Source: Gemmatimonas sp. (lineage in GTDB: Bacteria > Gemmatimonadota > Gemmatimonadetes > Gemmatimonadales > Gemmatimonadaceae). From it: a DNA stretch of 64,000 nucleotides. Below are positions 26,498 through 34,618 of this stretch, piece after piece. Within the stretch, counting starts at the first letter, position 1; each line of letters starts with the position of its first letter. Both the position numbers and the translations under genes were made by a program. The stretch spans positions 372,001 to 436,000 of the forward strand of contig NZ_JAPZSK010000006.1 in the NCBI RefSeq assembly GCF_027531815.1, in the 5' to 3' direction. Under the pieces are notes generated by a model. It was not told where the DNA came from, did no database searches, and worked only from the letters and a program-made list of their open reading frames with translations.

Positions 26498-28236
26498 TCT
26501 CGCTGACTTCGCGCCATCGCCTGGCCGTGGCGCTGACGCCACTGTGTTTCGCCGCCGCCACGGCCGGCGCTCAGGACGCCCCCAAAAAGCAGCCGGTGGA
26601 CGCCGGCGTGAACAGCTCGCCGCTGCCGCTCAAGCACACGCCGCGCCCCACCACGGGAGCCATCACGTCGCAGGACCTGATGACGCGGCTGTACATCTTC
26701 GCCGATGATTCGCTCGGCGGCCGCGACGTGGGGACCGAGGGGCACTACAAGGCCACCGAGTATCTGGCGCGTGAGCTGAAGCGCCTCGGGCTGCGCCCGG
26801 CCGGCGACAGCGGCAGCTACTTCCAGACGCTGCCGCTCAAGTCACGCAAGGTGGATCGCATGTCCAGCTTCGTGGCCGGCGGCACCAACCTCACGCTCGG
26901 TCAGGCGTGGGGCTTCAGTGGTCCCGCCAACATCAGCATCGACGACGCCGAAGTGTTCTTTGCGGGTCCGCTGGCGGAAGAGGGGATGCCGGCGGTGACC
27001 CCCGAGCAGGCGAAAGGACGCGTGGTGGCCTACAGCATCACCAGCAACGGCGCGCTGCAGCGGGCCGTGGTGGGGCGCATCGAGGCGCCGGCCGGTGCGG
27101 CCGGCGTGCTGTTTCTCATGCCACAGCAGGCGCGCGGTGTGCTGAACTACGTGCTGCAAGGCGGCCTGTCGCCGGTCGACCCCACGCAGCCCGCCGACGC
27201 GCGGCTCTTCGTGACCGACTCGGCCACCATGCGCATTTTCGGTAGCGGCATGCAGCTGCTCGTGCCGGGCGCACTGGGGGCCAAGGTGAATGTGAAGGCG
27301 CTGGTGGAGATGCAATCCCCGCCCTTCCCGGCCCGCAACGTGGTGGCGATGCTCCCCGGCAGCGACCCCAAGCTCGCGTCGCAGTACGTGGCCATTGGCG
27401 CCCACAGCGACCACGTGGGTACCGCGCGGCGCGGCCTCGATCACGATTCGGTGTACGTGTTCAACCGCATCGTGCGCCCCGCCGGCGCCGAGAACGACGA
27501 CAAGATGGGGAACGCCGAACAGTTCGCGCAGATCAACGCCGAACTGGCGGAGCGACGCAAGAACAGCCCGGCGCGCAGCGATTCCATCTTCAATGGCGCC
27601 GACGACGACGGCTCGGGGTCGATGGCCGTGCTGGAGATGGCGGAATACTTCGCGACGCAGAAGGTGAAGCCCAAGCGCAGCCTGCTCTTCGTGTGGCACG
27701 CCGGCGAGGAAAAGGGGCTGTGGGGGTCGGCGCACTATACCGAACACCCCACCGTACCGCGCGACAGCATCGTGGCGCAGCTCAACATGGACATGGTGGG
27801 GCGCGGCAGTGCCACCGACCAGACCGGCATGAGCGCCGACGGCAAGGAGCTGCGCGGCGGTCCGGATTACCTGCAGCTGGTGGGGTCGCGTCGCCTGAGC
27901 ACGGAGCTGGGCGATCTGGTGGAGCGCGTGAACACGAGCAAGAAGCACAACTTCTCGTTCGACTACGCCATGGACGCCAACGGGCACCCCATGAACATCT
28001 ACTGCCGCAGCGACCACTACGAGTACGCCAAGTGGAACATCCCGGTGACCTTCTTCACCACCGGCGGACACTCGGCGTACCACCAGCTCACCGACGAGCC
28101 GCAGTACATCGATTACCCGCACATGCAGCGCGTGACGCGGCTGGTGGCGGATATTGCCGCCGAGGTGGGGAATCGGGCGAGCCGACCGCTGGTGGACGGG
28201 AAGAAGATGGACCCGCGGGGGAGCTGCAAGCAGTAA
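26494..28236 (+). CDS. M28 family metallopeptidase with PA domain, secreted
   Basis: This 580-residue exported peptidase (signal peptide ending AGAQD, residue 27) has the M28 zinc core interrupted by a protease-associated domain (about 130-265). Metal ligands are visible as AIGAHSDHVG (His, with the catalytic Asp), NGADDDGSGS (bridging Asp), HAGEEKGLWGS (Glu pair), LNMDMVGRG (Asp) and GGHSAYHQLTDEP (His). It is a paralogue, by fold, of the divergent M28 gene at 23544-25175, but differs in insert length and sequence. It is translationally coupled to the BNR lipoprotein through ATGA. A heptamer element with a T-run follows and may end the transcript. Confidence 0.9.
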   Translation: MISLTSRHRLAVALTPLCFAAATAGAQDAPKKQPVDAGVNSSPLPLKHTPRPTTGAITSQDLMTRLYIFADDSLGGRDVGTEGHYKATEYLARELKRLGLRPAGDSGSYFQTLPLKSRKVDRMSSFVAGGTNLTLGQAWGFSGPANISIDDAEVFFAGPLAEEGMPAVTPEQAKGRVVAYSITSNGALQRAVVGRIEAPAGAAGVLFLMPQQARGVLNYVLQGGLSPVDPTQPADARLFVTDSATMRIFGSGMQLLVPGALGAKVNVKALVEMQSPPFPARNVVAMLPGSDPKLASQYVAIGAHSDHVGTARRGLDHDSVYVFNRIVRPAGAENDDKMGNAEQFAQINAELAERRKNSPARSDSIFNGADDDGSGSMAVLEMAEYFATQKVKPKRSLLFVWHAGEEKGLWGSAHYTEHPTVPRDSIVAQLNMDMVGRGSATDQTGMSADGKELRGGPDYLQLVGSRRLSTELGDLVERVNTSKKHNFSFDYAMDANGHPMNIYCRSDHYEYAKWNIPVTFFTTGGHSAYHQLTDEPQYIDYPHMQRVTRLVADIAAEVGNRASRPLVDGKKMDPRGSCKQ

Positions 28237-28245
28237 GCCGGGGGT

Positions 28246-28360
28246 GAGACTCGAGAGTTCAGTTGAAGAACTGAGAACCGAGAACTGAAACTACGAACTA
28301 CAAACTCCTCGCCGACCGCGGGGAGTTTGTAGTTTTTGGTCTTGGTTGCCAGTCGTAAGT
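28246..28360. repeat. heptamer-built inverted repeat with T-run (element 4)
   Basis: The left side reads AGAACTG, AGAACCG, AGAACTG, AAACTAC, GAACTAC, AAACTCC in clean units of seven. The perfect 12-base core ACTACAAACTCC (28297-28308) pairs with GGAGTTTGTAGT (28322-28333), with extra pairs toward the loop. Five T residues (28333-28337) follow the stem, as in a rho-independent terminator for the M28 gene that ends ten bases upstream. The other end reaches the 3' end of the leftward four-helix-bundle gene. Confidence 0.85.
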
Positions 28361-28382
28361 GCCAGCGCTTGACGCGTGTTCG

Positions 28383-28745
28383 TCACCGACTTCCTTCGAG
28401 CACTTTCCGTCGAAGCACTGCAATCATTCGCTGGAGTTGTCCGATCTCATCGATTAGCGAGAGCGCGTCCGCGGTGTTCAGCGCGCCGATTCGCATCGCG
28501 AAATCGAGGTGGCTTTCCGTTTCTGAAGCCGAACCTTGGGCGATTTCGAGGAAGTGGCCGAACTGCTTCGGCGTTCCCCTGGCGGCTCCTTCTGCGATGT
28601 TCGCCCCGATTGATTGCGCCGACCGCCGGAGCTGACTCCGCCAAGCGCCGTACGCACTGCCGGTCCCAGCTTCCGTGAGTTGGTGTACCCGGACGGCGAA
28701 ATCCTGCGCGCGGTGCCAGATGTGAAGTTTTCGGTGGTCCTGCAT
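28383..28745 (-). CDS. four-helix bundle protein (S23/23S rRNA IVS family)
   Basis: This 120-residue small basic helical protein belongs to the family first seen in intervening sequences of 23S rRNA genes and related to the Avd proteins of diversity-generating retroelements. The hallmark stretch LRRSAQSIGANIAEGAARG is complete, followed by FGHFLEIAQGSASETESHL and a last helix with IDEIGQLQRMI. Here it is a stand-alone gene, not in rRNA. The coding sequence looks clearly more AT-rich than its neighbours, a sign of transfer. The ATG at 28745 directly follows GGAGG on its strand, closer than ideal; longer frames lack family similarity. The function is unknown. Confidence 0.8.
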   Translation of the reverse strand: MQDHRKLHIWHRAQDFAVRVHQLTEAGTGSAYGAWRSQLRRSAQSIGANIAEGAARGTPKQFGHFLEIAQGSASETESHLDFAMRIGALNTADALSLIDEIGQLQRMIAVLRRKVLEGSR

Positions 28746-28865
28746 CCTCCACCATAAACCGTCCCCGCCTGCCCCCCCGTACCATTTCCAACCGCGGTGG
28801 ACCATTCGTACGCCCCCCGCTCCCCATTACCTTTCAAGGCTGCCCCCAAACTCAAGCCTCGAATC

Positions 28866-29966
28866 ATGCTCCGTCTCGGAATCGTCGGTCTCCCCAACGT
28901 CGGCAAGTCCACGCTCTTCAATGCCCTCACGGCGGCGAAGGCGGAAGCCGCGAACTATCCGTTCTGCACCGTGGAGCCCAATGTGGGCATGGTGGAGGTC
29001 CCCGACCCGCGGCTCGACACGCTGGCGAAGATCGTGCAGCCCAAGCGCACGGTCCCGGCGGTCGTGCAGTTCGTGGACATCGCGGGGTTGGTGAAGGGCG
29101 CGTCGCAGGGTGAAGGCTTGGGGAACAAGTTCCTGCAGAACATCCGCGAGACCGACGCCATCGTGCATGTCATCCGCTGTTTTGCCGACGACGACGTGAC
29201 GCACGTGATGGGGCAGCCCGATCCGGCACGCGACAAGGAAATCATCGAGCTCGAGCTCGCCCTCTCCGACCTGGCGCAGGTGGAGAAGCGGCTCGACAAG
29301 GCGCGTCGGGCGGCCAAGGCCAACGACAAGGAGGCGCTCGCCGAGTTGCCGGCGCTGGAGGCCGCCAACGCCGCGTTGGCGGAGGGCAAGCCGCTCTGGC
29401 GCGCCGGGCTGTCGGCCGACGACCTGGAGAAGCTGGCCGGCTTGCAGCTGCTCACCGCCAAGCCGGTGCTGTACGCCGCCAACGTGACCGACGCCGAGCT
29501 GTCGGGCGACGAGGGGGCGTACCTCATGGCGCTGCGGGCGGCGGTGGCCGCCGGCGGGGAGAACGCGCAGATCGTGCCCTTCTCGGCCAAGATCGAAAGC
29601 GAGCTGGCCGAGCTGGGCGCCGAGGAGCGCGCGGAATTCCTCGCCTCGCTTGGCATCGAAAGCGCGGGGCTCGACCGCCTCATTCAGGCCGGCTATGCGC
29701 TGCTGGGGCTCGACACGTACTTCACCGCCGGCGAGCAGGAAGTGCGCGCCTGGACGATCCACAAGGGCGATACGGCCCCCAAGGCGGCCGGCGTCATTCA
29801 TACCGACTTCGAGAAGGGGTTCATTCGCGCCGAAACCGTGGCGTACGACGACTTCGTGACGCACGGCGGGTGGAAGGGCGCCAAGGAGAAGGGGGTGGCC
29901 CGCTCCGAAGGCAAGGAGTATGTGGTGCAGGACGGTGACGTCCTGCTGTTCCGCTTCAACGTCTGA
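28866..29966 (+). CDS. ychF: redox-regulated ATPase YchF (Obg-like)
   Basis: This 366-residue universally conserved P-loop protein is related to Obg GTPases but prefers ATP. It binds ribosomes and acts in translation and oxidative-stress control. The G1 loop GLPNVGKST (8-16) opens the chain. [13 protein letters not shown] and [21 protein letters not shown] match G2/G3. The altered G4 region is read in YAANVTDAE, where the NKxD of GTPases is replaced, which explains the ATP preference. The C-terminal TGS-like domain carries [14 protein letters not shown] and [14 protein letters not shown]. The ATG at 28866 starts the conserved block; in-frame codons further upstream do not encode family sequence. 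Confidence 0.95.
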   Translation: MLRLGIVGLPNVGKSTLFNALTAAKAEAANYPFCTVEPNVGMVEVPDPRLDTLAKIVQPKRTVPAVVQFVDIAGLVKGASQGEGLGNKFLQNIRETDAIVHVIRCFADDDVTHVMGQPDPARDKEIIELELALSDLAQVEKRLDKARRAAKANDKEALAELPALEAANAALAEGKPLWRAGLSADDLEKLAGLQLLTAKPVLYAANVTDAELSGDEGAYLMALRAAVAAGGENAQIVPFSAKIESELAELGAEERAEFLASLGIESAGLDRLIQAGYALLGLDTYFTAGEQEVRAWTIHKGDTAPKAAGVIHTDFEKGFIRAETVAYDDFVTHGGWKGAKEKGVARSEGKEYVVQDGDVLLFRFNV

Positions 29967-29975
29967 GTCGCCACG

Positions 29976-29998
29976 CGTGCCCCGCCGCACCTTTTTTG
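29976..29998 (+). terminator. possible terminator behind ychF
   Basis: A short GTGC/GCAC stem around a six-base loop is followed by six T residues (29992-29997), rare in this GC-rich sequence. An alternative, stronger fold pairs CCCCGC (29980-29985) with GCGGGG (30004-30009) and places the T-run in its loop. The site lies ten bases after the stop. Confidence 0.4.
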
Positions 29999-30021
29999 CC
30001 GCTGCGGGGTAGCAGCGCGCC

Positions 30022-30807
30022 ATGATGCGTGCGCGTTACCAACAGTTGGCACTGCTGGCGGCAGCTCTGGTCGTCGGCCCCACCGCCATGCCGGCGCAGC
30101 CCCTGGTTGCGGGGGCCGGCGCCCCGGCGTCGCCGTCGGCCAAGGGCGTCCCCGTTCCGTTCGCCGTGGGTGAGCGCCTCGATTACCAGGTAAAGTTCGG
30201 GTCGCTCAAGGTGGGGAACGGCAGCATGGAGGTGAAGGAGATCACCGAAGTCCGTGGCCGTCCGGTGTGGCACACCACGTTCACGATCAAGGGGGGCATT
30301 CCCCTGTATCGCGTGAACGATGTGTACGAGTCCTGGTTCGACGTGCAGACGCTCAACACGCTGCGCTATCACCAGGACGTGGACGAGGGGAGCTACGAGC
30401 GGAAGCGTCGGTACGAGATCTATCCGGAGCGCGGGATGATGCGCGAAGGCGACCGCGAGGAGGAGCCCACGGTGGCCAATCCCCTCGATGAAGGGTCATT
30501 CCTGTACTTCGTGCGCACCCTGCCGCTGGAGGTGGGCAAGAGCTACGAATTCCAGCGCTACTTCAAGGCGCAGGGGAACCCGGTGCGCATTCGCGTGCTG
30601 CGTGCGGAGACCGTCACCGTGCCCGCCGGCACCTTCAAGACGGTGGTGCTGCAGCCCACCTTCCAGACCAAAGGCATCTTCAGCCAGAACGGCCGGGCCG
30701 AGGTGTGGATCACCGACGACGACCGGCGCCTGATGGTGCAGATGAAGTCGAAGCTCAGCTTCGGCAGTCTCAACCTGTACCTCGAGCAGGTGCGGGGCGC
30801 GAAGTAG
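30022..30807 (+). CDS. DUF3108 periplasmic protein
   Basis: This 261-residue exported protein (signal peptide to about residue 26, MPAQP) has a single DUF3108 beta-rich domain. The family pattern is seen in PFAVGERLDYQVKFGSLKVGNGSMEV at the start of the domain, VYESWFDVQTLNTLRYHQDVDEG, the FVRTLPLEVGKSYEF segment, VRVLRAE.VTVPAGTFKTVVL and the closing AEVWITDDDRRLMVQMKSKL. The family is thought to act in the envelope, but no biochemical role is known. Two ATG codons are adjacent; the first is used. A heptamer element follows the stop codon directly. Confidence 0.8.
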   Translation: MMRARYQQLALLAAALVVGPTAMPAQPLVAGAGAPASPSAKGVPVPFAVGERLDYQVKFGSLKVGNGSMEVKEITEVRGRPVWHTTFTIKGGIPLYRVNDVYESWFDVQTLNTLRYHQDVDEGSYERKRRYEIYPERGMMREGDREEEPTVANPLDEGSFLYFVRTLPLEVGKSYEFQRYFKAQGNPVRIRVLRAETVTVPAGTFKTVVLQPTFQTKGIFSQNGRAEVWITDDDRRLMVQMKSKLSFGSLNLYLEQVRGAK

Positions 30808-30906
30808 GACAGGAAGACTCGTCACTGTCGACTTTTACTACGGACTACAAACTCCTCGCCAACCGCGGCGAGTTTGTAGTTTCCAGTGAGAGTTCTCAGT
30901 GGACAG
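30806..30906. repeat. heptamer-built inverted repeat (element 5)
   Basis: The core ACTACAAACTCC (30844-30855) pairs with GGCGAGTTTGTAGT (30867-30880) around the loop AACC. Outer units AGGACAGGAAGACT and AGTTCTCAGTGGACAGG extend the arms. It shares the core with elements 1 and 4, starts at the last base of the DUF3108 stop codon, and ends 45 bases before the SRAP gene. Confidence 0.85.
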
Positions 30907-30950
30907 GTTCCGCTGCGTCCTACCCCCGACGCCTGCTCCCCCTTCCCCCC

Positions 30951-31622
30951 ATGTGCGGCCGCTACGGCTTCGGCAACCCCGCCCGCCTCTCGTCGCTCCC
31001 GCTCGGCGTCGAGCTCCCCGCCCTCCAGGCGCGCTTCAATGTCGCGCCGTCACAGGCGGTGCCCATCGTGTTCCACGATGCGGCGGGGCGACACGCGACC
31101 ATGGCGCGGTGGGGGCTGGTCCCGTTCTGGGCCGATGACCCGTCGATCGGCAACCGGCTGGCCAATGCTCGCGGCGACACCGTGGCGAGCAAGCCCAGCT
31201 TCCGGGGCGCCTTCAAGGCCCGGCGCGCGCTGCTGCCTGCCGACCGGTTCTACGAGTGGCAGGCGCTCCCCGGCCAGAAGGTCAAGCAGCCCTGGTGCAT
31301 CCAGCTGGACCACGAGGCCCCCTTCTGCTTCGCCGGCCTCTGGGAGCGGTGGGTACCCAAGGGGGAGCCGGACGCCGACCCGCTGCTGAGCTGCTGTCTC
31401 ATCACCACCGAGCCCAACGCGGTCATGGCGCCCATCCACGACCGCATGCCCGTCATCGTGCCCCCGCCCGCCTACGACCAGTGGCTCGACCCGGGCACCT
31501 CGGCGGCGGCGGCGCAGGCGCTGATCCGCCCCTACGAGGGGGCCATGCGCGCCTACCCGGTGAGCACCTACGTGAACGCCCCCAGGAACGAGGGGGCCGC
31601 TTGCTCCGCCCCCCTTGCCTGA
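30951..31622 (+). CDS. SOS response-associated peptidase (SRAP, YedK/HMCES family)
   Basis: This 223-residue DNA-repair protein shields abasic sites in single-stranded DNA by forming a covalent thiazolidine link through its N-terminal cysteine. Active residues are present: Cys2 in MCGRYG, exposed once Met1 is removed, Asn72 in NARGDT, Glu102 in FYEW and His163 in HDRMPV. The conserved RFNVAPSQ and WGLVPFWA segments are also present. The ATG at 30951 must be the start because Cys2 is catalytic. It is separated from the DUF3108 gene by element 5 and precedes the ribosomal operon, with which it may or may not share a transcript. Confidence 0.93.
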   Translation: MCGRYGFGNPARLSSLPLGVELPALQARFNVAPSQAVPIVFHDAAGRHATMARWGLVPFWADDPSIGNRLANARGDTVASKPSFRGAFKARRALLPADRFYEWQALPGQKVKQPWCIQLDHEAPFCFAGLWERWVPKGEPDADPLLSCCLITTEPNAVMAPIHDRMPVIVPPPAYDQWLDPGTSAAAAQALIRPYEGAMRAYPVSTYVNAPRNEGAACSAPLA

Positions 31623-31679
31623 CTAGGCTTCAAGGCTCATCCGGAATCGTCCCCGTCAGGGGGTGGTTCCTTCGACCCT

Positions 31680-31706
31680 CCGCCCGCGGCTCGGCACTGC
31701 GGGTGG
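31680..31706 (+). promoter_or_regulatory. hairpin in rpsF leader (possible S6:S18 autoregulatory site)
   Basis: Eight base pairs (31680-31687 with 31699-31706, including one G-T) close an 11-base loop GGCTCGGCACT, ending 14 bases ahead of the GGGAGG ribosome site of rpsF. Many bacteria control rpsF-rpsR through an RNA element that binds the S6:S18 complex. The position fits, but I cannot confirm the conserved motif details. Confidence 0.3.
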
Positions 31707-31734
31707 CACTCATGACCACAGGGAGGATTGCCGA

Positions 31735-32127
31735 GTGGCAAAGCTCAAGATCCGCCGTAACCCAACGCGGCGGTACGAGGCCGTGTACATCTTCGACAGT
31801 GCGCTCGAAGACACGACCATTGCAGAAAAGCTCGAGAAGCTGCAGGGGCTGCTCCATCTCGCCGAACCGGCGACGATCGAGCACTGGGGCCGCCGTCAGC
31901 TCGCGTACAAGATCGGCCGTCACGAGAACGGCTACTACGTGATCAGCAACTTCACCGCCGTGCCGGCCGTGCTCCCCGAGTTCGAGCGTGCGCTCAAGCT
32001 CGACGAGAGCGTGGTGCGCTACCTGGTGACGCTGTATGAGCACGAGCTTGGTGCGCCCAAGCTCTCCGACGAAGAGCTCGCCTCGCGCCGTCGCGCGGGT
32101 GATGACGACGACGACGACGAGGATTAA
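31735..32127 (+). CDS. rpsF: 30S ribosomal protein S6
   Basis: This component of the central domain of the small subunit pairs with S18. The 130-residue chain reads RRYEAVYIFDSALEDTTIAEKLEK, IEHWGRRQLAYKIGRHENGYYVISNF and the ALKLDESVVRYLVT strand, in the order expected for S6. An acidic tail of Asp/Glu residues ends the protein, as in many S6 proteins. The GTG at 31735 is chosen because GGGAGG (31721-31726) lies eight bases upstream and the family starts with this sequence; the longer frame upstream crosses the leader hairpin. It heads the rpsF-rpsR-DUF2232-rplI operon. Confidence 0.95.
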   Translation: MAKLKIRRNPTRRYEAVYIFDSALEDTTIAEKLEKLQGLLHLAEPATIEHWGRRQLAYKIGRHENGYYVISNFTAVPAVLPEFERALKLDESVVRYLVTLYEHELGAPKLSDEELASRRRAGDDDDDDED

Positions 32128-32130
32128 CCC

Positions 32131-32352
32131 ATGCGCCGCCAGAAGAAGCCCTGCCCGATCACTGAAGCGGGCATCCGCTATGTGGACTACAAGGACGACC
32201 GTCTCCTTGCCCGGTTCATCACCGACTACGGCAAGATCCTGCCGAGCCGCCTGAGCGGAGTGGACGCGCGCCATCAGCGTCAGCTCTCGAAGGCCGTGAA
32301 GAAGGCGCGTTTCCTCGCGCTGTTGCCGTACGTGAAGGGCCAGACGGCCTGA
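32131..32352 (+). CDS. rpsR: 30S ribosomal protein S18
   Basis: This 73-residue ribosomal protein binds next to S6 on 16S r[36 protein letters not shown] and the basic tail [18 protein letters not shown] are typical. The single Cys8 corresponds to one of the zinc-ligand positions in Cys-plus S18 forms, but only one Cys is present, so zinc binding is unlikely. It starts four bases after the rpsF stop, with GAGG inside the rpsF end as ribosome site. Confidence 0.95.
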   Translation: MRRQKKPCPITEAGIRYVDYKDDRLLARFITDYGKILPSRLSGVDARHQRQLSKAVKKARFLALLPYVKGQTA

Positions 32353-32354
32353 GC

Positions 32355-33518
32355 ATGAACGGAGCGGTCGCGCCGGACCCCGCCGCGACTGCTCCCGCAG
32401 GAGCGGCTCCGCAGGAGCGCGGGTGGCGGTGGTTCGTGCTGGGCATGGTGCTCATGGTCGCCGTGACTGCCGCGCCGGCGTGGCCACCGGCCCTCGCCCT
32501 GCTGGCCGGAGCCGTGCGGTTGCTGTTGCCGGTAGAGCAGTTTGCCCTGCTGGTGCTGGTGGCCATTGCCGCCTGTGCGGTCGTGGGCTGGTGGGCCGGC
32601 GGTCGCCTCACGCTGGGATTGGTGTGGGCGGCGGCGGCGGCGTGGGTGGTGTGGCGCGTGCCATTGCCGCTCACCGGATACGGCGCGTTCCTGCGCGGTT
32701 GGGCCGTCACGGCCGGCGCCGCGTTCGGGCTCGTCTGCCTGGTCACCGCCTCCAAGCCGTTCCTGTCGCGGGCCCTCGCGGCCACGGCGCTGGCGGGGGT
32801 GGTCACCATCGGTGGGCTTTCCACCCGGGCGGCTGGTCGCGGCGCCTTCGACGGGGCGGCCATCATGCTGTCGCAGGAGTACCAGCAACGCCTGACGGCG
32901 TCGCTCGATCTCTGGCGGTCGCGCACCAGTTCGCCCTCGTGGCAGGCCTTCGCGGCACGGTTGCCGGAAGCGGCGGCGCGGGCCGATCGCATGGAGTCGC
33001 TGTTGCATCGGCTGGCAGACCCGCAGCCGGCGTCGGCGGCGGTGGGCGGGGTGAAGCTGGCTCCGCTGGTGCGTCTGGCCCCGGCGCTGCTGGGACTGGA
33101 AACCCTGTTGGCGTTGGCGTTGGGGTGGGCGGCATACCACCGGTTGGCCCGGGCGCGCATTGGCCCGCCGCTGGCGGCCTTGCGCCACCTGCGCTTCAAC
33201 GACCAGTGGGTGTGGGGGTTGATTGTCGGCTTCACCGCGCTGCTGCTGCCAACCATGGCGGAGTGGCGCACGGCGGGCATCAATCTCGTGGCGTTTTTCG
33301 GGACGCTGTACGCCCTGCGGGGCGCCGGGGTCCTCACGTGGTACATCCCCGATCGGGCTGCAGTGTGGGCGCCGCTCGGGCTGCTGGTGCTGGTGCCGGT
33401 CCTCGGACCGGTGTGGGTGCTCGTCGCGCTGCTGACGGTCACCTTCGCGCTCGGTCTGGGTGACACCTGGCGTGATTTTCGGGCGGGCGCGGAAGCGCGC
33501 CGGCCCTGGTCATCCTAG
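32355..33518 (+). CDS. DUF2232-type polytopic membrane protein
   Basis: This 387-residue inner-membrane protein has about eight hydrophobic segments. A proline/alanine-rich cytoplasmic N-terminus is followed by packed helices (about 27-165), a soluble stretch with helical heptads (about 165-225) and a second membrane half. The second half contains LRFNDQWVWGLIVGFTALLLP and NLVAFFGTLYALRGAGVLTWY, which match the C-terminal part of DUF2232 (YybS) proteins. Those proteins are often encoded between ribosomal genes and rplI, as here. The function is unknown. It starts two bases after the rpsR stop, so it is translated with the ribosomal proteins. Confidence 0.75.
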   Translation: MNGAVAPDPAATAPAGAAPQERGWRWFVLGMVLMVAVTAAPAWPPALALLAGAVRLLLPVEQFALLVLVAIAACAVVGWWAGGRLTLGLVWAAAAAWVVWRVPLPLTGYGAFLRGWAVTAGAAFGLVCLVTASKPFLSRALAATALAGVVTIGGLSTRAAGRGAFDGAAIMLSQEYQQRLTASLDLWRSRTSSPSWQAFAARLPEAAARADRMESLLHRLADPQPASAAVGGVKLAPLVRLAPALLGLETLLALALGWAAYHRLARARIGPPLAALRHLRFNDQWVWGLIVGFTALLLPTMAEWRTAGINLVAFFGTLYALRGAGVLTWYIPDRAAVWAPLGLLVLVPVLGPVWVLVALLTVTFALGLGDTWRDFRAGAEARRPWSS

Positions 33519-33576
33519 GGGCGTCCCCGCCCTTCCTTCTTTCAGTTTTCCTTTACCGGTTCGACCCGGAGTTCCC

Positions 33577-34020
33577 ATGGAAGTCATTCTCCGCAACGCC
33601 GTCGACAAGCTCGGACATCCTGGTGACATCGTCTCCGTGTCGCCGGGCTACGCCCGCAACTTCCTCCTGCCGCGCGGCCTGGCCTACGAGGCCACGGCGG
33701 GCAACCGCAAGCGCATCGCGGCCGAAAAGAGCCGTCTCGAGGCGCTCGAGAACGAGCGCAAGGCGGCGGCGCAGGCCGTGGCCGACAAGCTGGCCGAAGT
33801 GTCGGTGACCTTCGCCGCCCGCGTGGGCGAAGAGGGCAAGCTGTTCGGCTCGGTGACCACGTCGGACATCGCGCACCAGCTCGAGGCCCAGGGCTTCAAG
33901 ATCGAGAAGCGCCAGATCGAGCTCAACGAGCCCATCAAGGCGCTCGGCATGTACAAGGTGCCGATCAAGCTGCACGCCGACGTGCACCCCGAGATCAAGG
34001 TGTGGGTCATCAAGCAGTAA
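33577..34020 (+). CDS. rplI: 50S ribosomal protein L9
   Basis: This 147-residue two-domain protein binds 23S rRNA near the L1 stalk and limits frame slippage. The N-terminal rRNA-binding domain shows MEVILRNAVDKLGHPGDIVSVSPGYARNFLLPRGLAYEAT. A long connecting helix (about 45-75) leads to the C-terminal domain with EEGKLFGSVTTSDIA and the closing VKVWV-like strand IKVWVIKQ. The ATG is fixed by the family start. A perfect rho-independent terminator 40 bases downstream closes the operon. Confidence 0.95.
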   Translation: MEVILRNAVDKLGHPGDIVSVSPGYARNFLLPRGLAYEATAGNRKRIAAEKSRLEALENERKAAAQAVADKLAEVSVTFAARVGEEGKLFGSVTTSDIAHQLEAQGFKIEKRQIELNEPIKALGMYKVPIKLHADVHPEIKVWVIKQ

Positions 34021-34059
34021 GGCGTCCGCTTCCGCCCCCCGGGGCAGGTCGCGCGAACA

Positions 34060-34096
34060 GGGGGAGTCCGGCGTCCGGACTCCCCCTTGGTTTTGT
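34060..34096 (+). terminator. rho-independent terminator of the rpsF-rplI operon
   Basis: A perfect 12-base stem (34060-34071 with 34075-34086, GGGGGAGTCCGG and its complement) has a three-base loop and is followed by TTGGTTTTG. It stands 40 bases behind the rplI stop. Confidence 0.9.
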
Positions 34097-34232
34097 GATC
34101 CTTCCGGCAGACTGGGCATCCACCCCCCTGTCCGGTTCGTTGTTTCTGAGCCAACCTTCGTCAGAATGGCGGGGTACCGGAGTTGCGTCTGGAACTCACG
34201 GCCCGCCACGATGCCCTTACCCGTATCAACAT

Positions 34233-34613
34233 ATGGCTGAACGACGCCCGAGCCCCGGAGAACCCATCGCCCGCCGCGCTGCTGCGCTGGCCAGCGACCT
34301 CAAGGCCACCGATATCGTGGTCCTCGATCTCCGCGGGGTGACGGACATGACGGACTTCTTTGTTATCGCCTCCGGGACCTCCGACACCCATGTGCGGGCG
34401 GTCGCGGAGCACATCCAGGCAGGGTTGAAGGAAGGTGGCGTGTCTACCACCATGACCGAAGGACTCACGCAGGGACGGTGGGCATTGCTCGATTATGCCG
34501 ACTGCGTGATCCATGTCTTCCATCCCACCTTGCGGCAGTTCTACCAGCTCGAGCGGTTGTGGGGTGATGCCACCCCCCTCAAGCTGAACGCCGAAATCAC
34601 GCAGGGAGCATAA
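34233..34613 (+). CDS. rsfS: ribosome silencing factor RsfS
   Basis: This 126-residue protein binds L14 on the large subunit and blocks subunit joining when nutrients are short. The diagnostic LKATDIVVLDLRGVTDMTDFFVIASGTSDTHVRAVAEHI run and the later GRWALLDYADCVIHVFHPTLRQFYQLERLWGDA are complete. The ATG at 34233 begins the protein; a longer in-frame extension would run through the rpsF-operon terminator. The start lies in CATATGG without a strong Shine-Dalgarno. It is the first gene of a compact operon with the metallopeptidase fusion, SPOR proteins and smc. Confidence 0.93.
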   Translation: MAERRPSPGEPIARRAAALASDLKATDIVVLDLRGVTDMTDFFVIASGTSDTHVRAVAEHIQAGLKEGGVSTTMTEGLTQGRWALLDYADCVIHVFHPTLRQFYQLERLWGDATPLKLNAEITQGA

Positions 34614-34618
34614 CACGC

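Noticed and set aside
28383..28745. Diversity-generating retroelement or rRNA intervening sequence
   Set aside because: The four-helix-bundle gene is alone: there is no reverse transcriptase, template/variable repeat or rRNA nearby.
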